A stretch of DNA of 9,407 bases from Domibacillus sp. (lineage in GTDB: Bacteria > Bacillota > Bacilli > Bacillales > Domibacillaceae), in NCBI GenBank assembly GCA_031177795.1, contig JAPSKG010000075.1, forward strand, positions 1 to 9,407, written 5' to 3'. A program made the position numbers and the translations under genes. Of the stretch, positions 5,783-9,407 are shown piece after piece (position 1 is the first letter of the stretch; each line of letters opens with the position of its first letter). Below the pieces are notes generated by a model, which worked only from the letters and a program-made list of their open reading frames with translations, made no database searches and was not told the origin of the DNA.

Positions 5783-7516
5783 TTACTTTAACATTTCTTG
5801 AATTTTATCCATAAACTGTGCTTGTACATGTTCTAGCTTTGTTACTACTGCATCAAACGAATCTGCTTTCACACCAAAATAAAACTTTACTTTTGGTTCT
5901 GTGCCTGATGGACGCGCACAAACCCATGTTCCATCTTCCAAAAAGTATTTCAGAACATTTGATGAAGGAAGAGCGATTGTTTCTTTTTGGCCTGTTGACG
6001 TTATCGTTCTTTCGCTTGTCTGGTAATCTTCAACCGATGCCACTGAAATTCCTGCAATCTCAGCCGGAGGATTTTCACGAAGCGCGGCAAGAAGCCCGCG
6101 AATTTGTTCGGCACCGTCTTTTCCTTTTAATGTAAGAGATTGAAGACCTTCTTTATAATAGCCAACACGCTCGTATAAATCCATTAGTGCATCATGCAGT
6201 GTTTTCCCCTGCTGCTTGTAATAAGCACAAGCTTCAACAGCCATAAGTGCTGCCTGGACAGCATCTTTATCACGGGCAAAATCACCAATTAAGTAGCCGT
6301 AGCTTTCTTCATATCCAAATAAGAATGTAAATTCTCCTGAATGATTGTACTGCTCAATTTTTTCACCAATAAATTTAAAACCAGTCAAAACATCTTCACA
6401 CGAAACACCGTATTGCTCTGCTGCTACACGCCCTAATTCTGATGTAACAATTGTTTTAAAAATCCGCCCATTTTCAGGAAGTGTTCCTTTTTCTTTTTTG
6501 CGTGAAAGTATGTAATCAACAAGAATAGCGCCTGTTTCATTTCCAGTTAAAAGCACATATCCGCCGTTTCCATCTTTTACAGCCACACCAAGGCGGTCCG
6601 CATCAGGATCTGTTGCAATCAAAATATCCGCATCTGTTTTTTGTCCATCACGTATGGCCAGCTCAAATGCAGCTTTTTCTTCTGGATTTGGCGATTTTAC
6701 TGTAGAAAAATTTGCATCCGGCTTTTCTTGCTCAGCCACTACAGTAACATTTTGGTATCCCAGTGCTTCAAGCGCCTGGCGAACCGGTTTGTTTCCTGTT
6801 CCATGCAGAGGAGAAAAAACAATATTGATGTTTGTTTCTTTTGATGCTTCTGGCCATTCTGAAATCGTAACGAGCTTATCAACATATGCTTTATCCATCT
6901 CAGAGCCGATTGTTTGAATCAATCCGCTTTCTTTTAATACAGCTTCTTCTTTTACTTCAATTAAAAGTTCATCACCTGCCGCATAAACTTTTTCTATAAC
7001 GCGGTCAGCTGCTTCAGGAGCCAGCTGTGCTCCGTCCGGACCATATACTTTAAATCCATTGTATTCAGGGGGATTATGGCTTGCTGTAATGACAATGCCG
7101 GCAAAAGCATTTAGTTCCCGAACTGCAAAAGAAAGCTCAGGTGTTGGCCGTAATTCGTCAAATACATATGTTTGAATACCCGAAGTTGCAAGCGTTTTTG
7201 CACTTTCAATCGCAAATTCAGGAGATTTGTGACGAGAATCATAGGCAATCACAACTCCGCGTTTTTTTGCTTCTTCGCCCTGCTCTAAAATATAAGCTGC
7301 GAGCCCTGCAGATGCTTTGCGAATCGTATAAACATTCATCCGGTTTGTACCGGCACCAATTTCACCACGCATTCCGCCAGTGCCAAATTCAAGGTTTTTA
7401 TAAAAAGCATCTTCCAGACTTTTTTCATTTTCTTCAATTTCAGCTAATAAATCTTTCATTTCAGAATCAAGTACCGGATGATTTTTCCACCGGCTATACT
7501 CTTCTTTCCAGGCCAC
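5783..7516 (-). CDS. pgcA: Alpha-phosphoglucomutase
   Basis: Cytoplasmic enzyme that interconverts glucose-6-phosphate and glucose-1-phosphate. The product feeds UDP-glucose for teichoic acid glucosylation and the glycolipid anchor of lipoteichoic acid. The phosphohexomutase blocks are all present (numbered from the GTG start): phosphoserine loop TASHNPPEYNG (144-154, catalytic Ser146), metal loop DPDADR (303-308), sugar-binding GYEESYGY (401-408) and phosphate-binding RPSGTEPK (535-542). I chose GTG 7516: it gives 577 residues beginning MAWKEEYSRW, as in B. subtilis PgcA, and has GGAGGG seven bases upstream. A TTG further upstream at 7531 overlaps that Shine-Dalgarno and cannot be the start; TTG 7522 is only one base from it. 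Single-gene unit, divergent from bdbC. Confidence 0.96.
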   Translation of the reverse strand: MAWKEEYSRWKNHPVLDSEMKDLLAEIEENEKSLEDAFYKNLEFGTGGMRGEIGAGTNRMNVYTIRKASAGLAAYILEQGEEAKKRGVVIAYDSRHKSPEFAIESAKTLATSGIQTYVFDELRPTPELSFAVRELNAFAGIVITASHNPPEYNGFKVYGPDGAQLAPEAADRVIEKVYAAGDELLIEVKEEAVLKESGLIQTIGSEMDKAYVDKLVTISEWPEASKETNINIVFSPLHGTGNKPVRQALEALGYQNVTVVAEQEKPDANFSTVKSPNPEEKAAFELAIRDGQKTDADILIATDPDADRLGVAVKDGNGGYVLLTGNETGAILVDYILSRKKEKGTLPENGRIFKTIVTSELGRVAAEQYGVSCEDVLTGFKFIGEKIEQYNHSGEFTFLFGYEESYGYLIGDFARDKDAVQAALMAVEACAYYKQQGKTLHDALMDLYERVGYYKEGLQSLTLKGKDGAEQIRGLLAALRENPPAEIAGISVASVEDYQTSERTITSTGQKETIALPSSNVLKYFLEDGTWVCARPSGTEPKVKFYFGVKADSFDAVVTKLEHVQAQFMDKIQEMLK

Positions 7517-7523
7517 AGACAAT

Positions 7524-7529
7524 CCCTCC
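7524..7529 (-). promoter_or_regulatory. Shine-Dalgarno that decides the pgcA start
   Basis: GGAGGG on the minus strand is seven bases from GTG 7516. This rules out the longest open frame (TTG 7531), whose start codon overlaps it. Confidence 0.85.
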
Positions 7530-7546
7530 AAACTATTATTTGTTTT

Positions 7547-7555
7547 ATCATACCA
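7547..7555 (-). promoter_or_regulatory. Extended -10 promoter of pgcA
   Basis: On the minus strand, TGGTATGAT is an extended -10 (TGN plus TATGAT). The sequence 17 bases upstream, TGTAAA (7575-7570), is a poor -35 and is part of the tandem 11-bp repeat. Expected start near 7540, about 24 bases before GTG 7516. Confidence 0.55.
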
Positions 7556-7569
7556 CCTGTTTATGGATT

Positions 7570-7591
7570 TTTACAGAATATTTACAGAATA
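7570..7591. repeat. Perfect tandem 11-bp repeat TTTACAGAATA, PhoP-box-like
   Basis: Two identical copies, 7570-7580 and 7581-7591. Each holds TTTACA followed by a 5-base spacer, as in PhoP half-sites (TT[A/T/C]ACA, spaced 4-6 bases). A poorer half-site TTTATG (7560-7565) lies four bases to the left. The repeat covers the -35 position of pgcA and ends about 19 bases before the bdbC -35. Confidence 0.6.
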
Positions 7592-7609
7592 ATTGCTGCA
7601 CCAATTTAT

Positions 7610-7638
7610 TTTACTTTCCCTATTCTTCAGATTATAAT
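7610..7638 (+). promoter_or_regulatory. Sigma-A-type promoter of the bdbC operon
   Basis: TTTACT (7610-7615), 17 bases, then a perfect TATAAT (7633-7638). Expected start near 7645, about 37 bases before ATG 7682. Confidence 0.6.
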
Positions 7639-7681
7639 GCTATTATTTAGAAAATATTTTACTAACAGGGCAGGTATGGAG

Positions 7682-8098
7682 ATGCTTAAAAAAGAAAATT
7701 TGCTTTTCACTGCATGGGCTGCTTCGTTTACAGCAATGCTTGGCAGCCTTTATTTTTCTGAAATTGCTGGTTACGAGCCATGCGAGCTTTGCTGGTATCA
7801 GCGCATTTTTATGTATCCGCTCGCTTTTCTTTTAGGCATTGCAGTTGCCCGGAAAGAAACAAGCGCAGCTGTTTATTCACTTGTTTTATCAGGAATAGGC
7901 GGCTTTATTTCCCTTTACCATTACGGAATTCAAAAAATTGGTTTTTTGAGCGATACAGCGCCAGCTTGTGGGCGTGTTCCATGCACCGGCATGTATATTA
8001 ACTGGTTTGGTTTTATTACCATTCCCTTTCTTGCCCTTACTGCTTTTGCTATTATTTTTACTGCTAGCTTGCTCATTTTAAAAAGAAAAGGAGAGTAA
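7682..8098 (+). CDS. bdbC: Thiol-disulfide oxidoreductase BdbC (DsbB family)
   Basis: Four-helix membrane protein that passes electrons from an extracytoplasmic thiol oxidase to quinone, keeping the oxidase in its disulfide form. The 138 residues closely resemble B. subtilis BdbC (138, from memory). The first redox pair is in PCELCWYQR (33-41, Cys34 and Cys37), with the quinone-side Arg41. The second is ACGRVPCTG (95-103, Cys96 and Cys101), followed by MYINWFGFITIPF. Hydrophobic helices lie at about 7-26, 43-57, 64-83 and 108-134. Two in-frame ATGs compete: 7676 and 7682. I prefer 7682 (AGG seven bases upstream, N-terminus MLKKENLLFT like the family), but 7676 is possible. The gene opens a two-gene operon: the Shine-Dalgarno of the next gene lies in its last codons. 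Confidence 0.93.
   Translation: MLKKENLLFTAWAASFTAMLGSLYFSEIAGYEPCELCWYQRIFMYPLAFLLGIAVARKETSAAVYSLVLSGIGGFISLYHYGIQKIGFLSDTAPACGRVPCTGMYINWFGFITIPFLALTAFAIIFTASLLILKRKGE
8088..8093 (+). promoter_or_regulatory. Shine-Dalgarno of the thioredoxin-like gene, inside bdbC
   Basis: AAGGAG lies eight bases before TTG 8102 and within the last codons of bdbC. It supports the TTG start and translational coupling of the two genes. Confidence 0.8.
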
Positions 8099-8101
8099 CC
8101 A

Positions 8102-8578
8102 TTGAAAAAACTGATTATTTTTGCGGTTGTGCTCGTGGTCATTTTTGGCGCGATTGCTTTTATTACGCAATATCAAAAAAAACAAGCTTCTGAGGGAAAT
8201 CCGTACGGCAAGGATAACCTTCATACAGAAACAGTTAAACAGTTAGATGATCCACACTATCAAAACATTGTGCTTCCTGAAGATCTTCAAGAAAAACTTG
8301 AAAAAGGTGAAGACGCAGTTGTTTATTTTTACAGCCCAACTTGCCCGCATTGCCAGGAAACTTCACCTGTGTTAATGCCTCTTGCTGATGAAGAAAACGT
8401 GGATGTCCTGCAGTACAACCTGCTTGAATTTGAACAAGGCTGGGAAGATTACCAGGTCGAATACACTCCCACACTTGTTTATTTTGAAAATGGAGCTGAA
8501 AAAAGCCGTCTGGTTGGCAGCCAGCCAAAAAAAGAATGGGAAGCGTTTCTTCAACAAACAAAAGAAAAGCAGCAGTAA
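8102..8578 (+). CDS. Membrane-anchored thioredoxin-like thiol oxidoreductase (CPHC active site)
   Basis: Likely the extracytoplasmic redox partner of BdbC, making disulfides in secreted proteins. The 158 residues have an N-terminal anchor (about 3-21; no lipobox Cys) and a thioredoxin domain from about 60. The domain has VVYFYSPTCPHC (73-84, Cys81 and Cys84) and the cis-Pro loop YTPTLVYF (121-128, Pro123). CPHC is the dipeptide of the oxidase DsbA, not the CGPC of thioredoxin. Yet the chain is too short for DsbA/BdbD (about 220 residues) and has no room for the helical insertion. The order DsbB-type gene then small thioredoxin-type gene recalls bdbB/bdbA of phage SPbeta more than bdbCD. It starts with TTG, three bases after the bdbC stop. 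A reductive role is the alternative, less likely beside BdbC. Confidence 0.85.
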   Translation: MKKLIIFAVVLVVIFGAIAFITQYQKKQASEGNPYGKDNLHTETVKQLDDPHYQNIVLPEDLQEKLEKGEDAVVYFYSPTCPHCQETSPVLMPLADEENVDVLQYNLLEFEQGWEDYQVEYTPTLVYFENGAEKSRLVGSQPKKEWEAFLQQTKEKQQ

Positions 8579-8616
8579 AAAAAGATGCCTTTTGCAAAAG
8601 CAAAAGGCATCTTTTT
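8577..8616. terminator. Bidirectional terminator shared by the bdbC operon and the YhcU-like gene
   Basis: A perfect 12-bp stem, GATGCCTTTTGC (8584-8595) with GCAAAAGGCATC (8600-8611), and an AAAA loop. It is flanked by seven A on the left and five T on the right, and so acts on both strands of this convergent pair. Confidence 0.95.
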
Positions 8617-8618
8617 AT

Positions 8619-8975
8619 TTAGGAATATTCCGTCGGTTTACGTTCGACAAAGAACGACAGCGAAAAAGGAAACAAGATTTGATAACTTCGCAGCGTATGT
8701 ATGCTTTCGGAAAACAGTTCTTCATAATCTAAAGATAATGTTTTTGATTCAAGTATCGAGATAATAGTGTTTAAGGCTTTTATAACACGTGATGCATCTT
8801 GAAGAGATTCTATGCGGGACAGTGCTTCATCAGTAAGCTGAAAAAACTGTTCCGCCTCTATCATCTCGGTTATTCCACCATGAATATATTGAGGAAATAC
8901 TTGCTGCAACAAGTAGGCACTTAAGCTTTCGATTTTTGCTTCTTGATCGCGAGTTGATGACATCAGGATTGGCAT
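8619..8975 (-). CDS. YhcU-like small protein (DUF5365 family), function unknown
   Basis: A soluble, mostly helical 118-residue protein with no signal peptide or membrane helix. I relate it to B. subtilis YhcU (DUF5365) from the pattern YLLQQVFPQY (21-30), then LQDASRVIKALNTIISILES (58-77), and from its place beside a yhcT-like pseudouridine synthase gene, as in B. subtilis. No catalytic motif is visible and no function is known to me. I chose ATG 8975, which has AAGGTGGGAG ending five bases upstream; a GTG at 8987 would lie inside that Shine-Dalgarno. It is divergent from the yhcT-like gene across a palindrome-rich 90-bp gap, so the two may be regulated together. Confidence 0.7.
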   Translation of the reverse strand: MPILMSSTRDQEAKIESLSAYLLQQVFPQYIHGGITEMIEAEQFFQLTDEALSRIESLQDASRVIKALNTIISILESKTLSLDYEELFSESIHTLRSYQILFPFSLSFFVERKPTEYS

Positions 8976-8992
8976 GGGCACTCCCACCTTTT

Positions 8993-9023
8993 TTTACATT
9001 CTTTTAAAAGAATATCATATAAT
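8993..9023 (+). promoter_or_regulatory. Possible promoter of the YhcT-like gene
   Basis: TTTACA (8993-8998) and a perfect TATAAT (9018-9023) have a 19-base spacer, and the first palindrome fills most of it. The minus strand offers TATGAT (9019-9014) for the YhcU-like gene, but without a good -35. The two promoters would overlap. Confidence 0.4.
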
Positions 9024-9037
9024 TTATTTTAAAAGAA
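8999..9037. repeat. Two copies of the palindrome TTNTTTTAAAAGAA in the divergent yhcU/yhcT promoter region
   Basis: TTCTTTTAAAAGAA (8999-9012) is a perfect 14-bp palindrome. TTATTTTAAAAGAA (9024-9037) differs at one base. Centres are 25 bases apart and the copies flank the -10 region TATCATATAAT. They look like a paired operator for a dimeric regulator. Confidence 0.6.
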
Positions 9038-9065
9038 TAATTTTTCTTAGAAAAGGATGAATTTA

Positions 9066-9407
9066 ATGAACACAATTCGACAAGGAACGACGCTTACAAT
9101 TCAAATAACTCAAGAATGGCACGGAATGTCGATCGAGGAACTTTTTTTCGACAAATGGAAGCTGCCTAAAAAACTCGTTCATACATGGCGAATGGAAAAG
9201 TCTGTGTTAATTAACGGACATCCAGCCAACTGGCGGTTACCGCTGAATATGCAAACCCGCTTGTCCATTCCTTTTTTTAAGCCCGGGTCGTTTGGAGCCA
9301 CTCCAGTGTATCCGCCTCCCTCAATATTATTTGAAGACGATCATATGCTTGTAGCAGATAAACCTGCCGGAATGAAAACCCATCCAAATGAGCCAAACGA
9401 GGAAAAC
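9066..9407 (+). CDS. RluA-family RNA pseudouridine synthase (YhcT-like), 5' part
   Basis: Converts uridine to pseudouridine in rRNA or tRNA. Only the first 114 residues are inside the window. The N-terminal part, about 10-70, is S4-like, with SIEELFFDKWKLPKKLVHTW and then VLINGHPANWRLPL. The catalytic domain begins with SILFEDDHMLVADKPAG (86-102) and MKTHPN, where RluA proteins have LYEDDxxLVxNKPxG. The catalytic Asp (HRLD motif) lies downstream of the edge and cannot be checked. ATG 9066 has AAGGATGA five bases upstream. The resemblance and the neighbouring yhcU-like gene point to YhcT, whose target is not established. RluD or RluA-type names would be guesses. Confidence 0.88.
   Translation, partial: MNTIRQGTTLTIQITQEWHGMSIEELFFDKWKLPKKLVHTWRMEKSVLINGHPANWRLPLNMQTRLSIPFFKPGSFGATPVYPPPSILFEDDHMLVADKPAGMKTHPNEPNEEN

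Noticed and set aside
7517..7531. Longer pgcA start at TTG 7531
   Set aside because: That codon overlaps the GGAGGG Shine-Dalgarno; GTG 7516 has correct spacing and matches the family N-terminus.
7141..7650. 169-codon open frame on the plus strand opposite pgcA
   Set aside because: Antisense shadow of a well-conserved gene, with no Shine-Dalgarno and no recognisable protein family.
7478..7681. Long 206-residue version of BdbC starting at 7478
   Set aside because: It would run through the pgcA start, both promoters and the tandem repeat; the family length and start fit 7682 (or 7676).
8235..8603. 122-codon minus frame opposite the thioredoxin-like gene
   Set aside because: It starts in the shared terminator and is antisense to a clear thioredoxin fold.

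Overview
The window looks like chromosomal DNA of an endospore-forming member of the Bacillaceae. It is AT-rich, with strong Shine-Dalgarno sequences, GTG and TTG starts, and compact rho-independent terminators. It carries spoVR and a Bacillus-type pgcA. Several genes (pgcA, spoVR, yhcT/yhcU-like) recall the 75-90 degree part of the B. subtilis map; this is from memory, not from a search. I see no insertion sequence, phage, tRNA, rRNA or CRISPR array.

Layout, left to right. (1) 1-957, minus: N-terminal 319 residues of a class A penicillin-binding protein, cut by the window edge. (2) 1180-1362, minus: a lone TatA, with its own promoter and terminator. (3) 1472-2716, minus: a glutamate/aspartate-type DAACS symporter. 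(4) 2717-3024: a 308-bp divergent intergenic region with repeated AAGATRAAC motifs, a long hyphenated dyad and a good sigma-B-type promoter facing right. (5) 3025-3444, plus: an ArsC-fold protein that has lost every catalytic residue, apparently a pseudoenzyme. (6) 3542-4366, plus: an EcsC-family protein. (7) 4385-5698, minus: SpoVR, convergent with EcsC across a shared hairpin. (8) 5783-7516, minus: alpha-phosphoglucomutase PgcA, whose start I revise to GTG at 7516. (9) 7682-8578, plus: a two-gene thiol-oxidation operon, BdbC plus a membrane-anchored CPHC thioredoxin-like protein. (10) 8619-8975, minus: a small YhcU-like (DUF5365) protein. (11) 9066-9407, plus: 5' part of an RluA/YhcT-type pseudouridine synthase, cut by the right edge.

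The genes are mostly separate transcription units packed tightly. Two convergent pairs share bidirectional hairpins, and some promoters sit in or beside the terminator of the previous gene. A cell-envelope theme runs through the window: peptidoglycan polymerase, Tat translocase, supply of glucose-1-phosphate for teichoic acid and glycolipid, and extracytoplasmic disulfide formation. The rest covers glutamate uptake, sporulation cortex (SpoVR) and RNA modification.

Most worth following up: the sigma-B-type promoter driving the ArsC pseudoenzyme; an 11-bp tandem TTTACA-containing repeat between pgcA and bdbC that looks like a PhoP box; the duplicated TTNTTTTAAAAGAA palindromes between the yhcU- and yhcT-like genes; and a BdbC paired with a thioredoxin-like partner instead of the usual DsbA-like BdbD.
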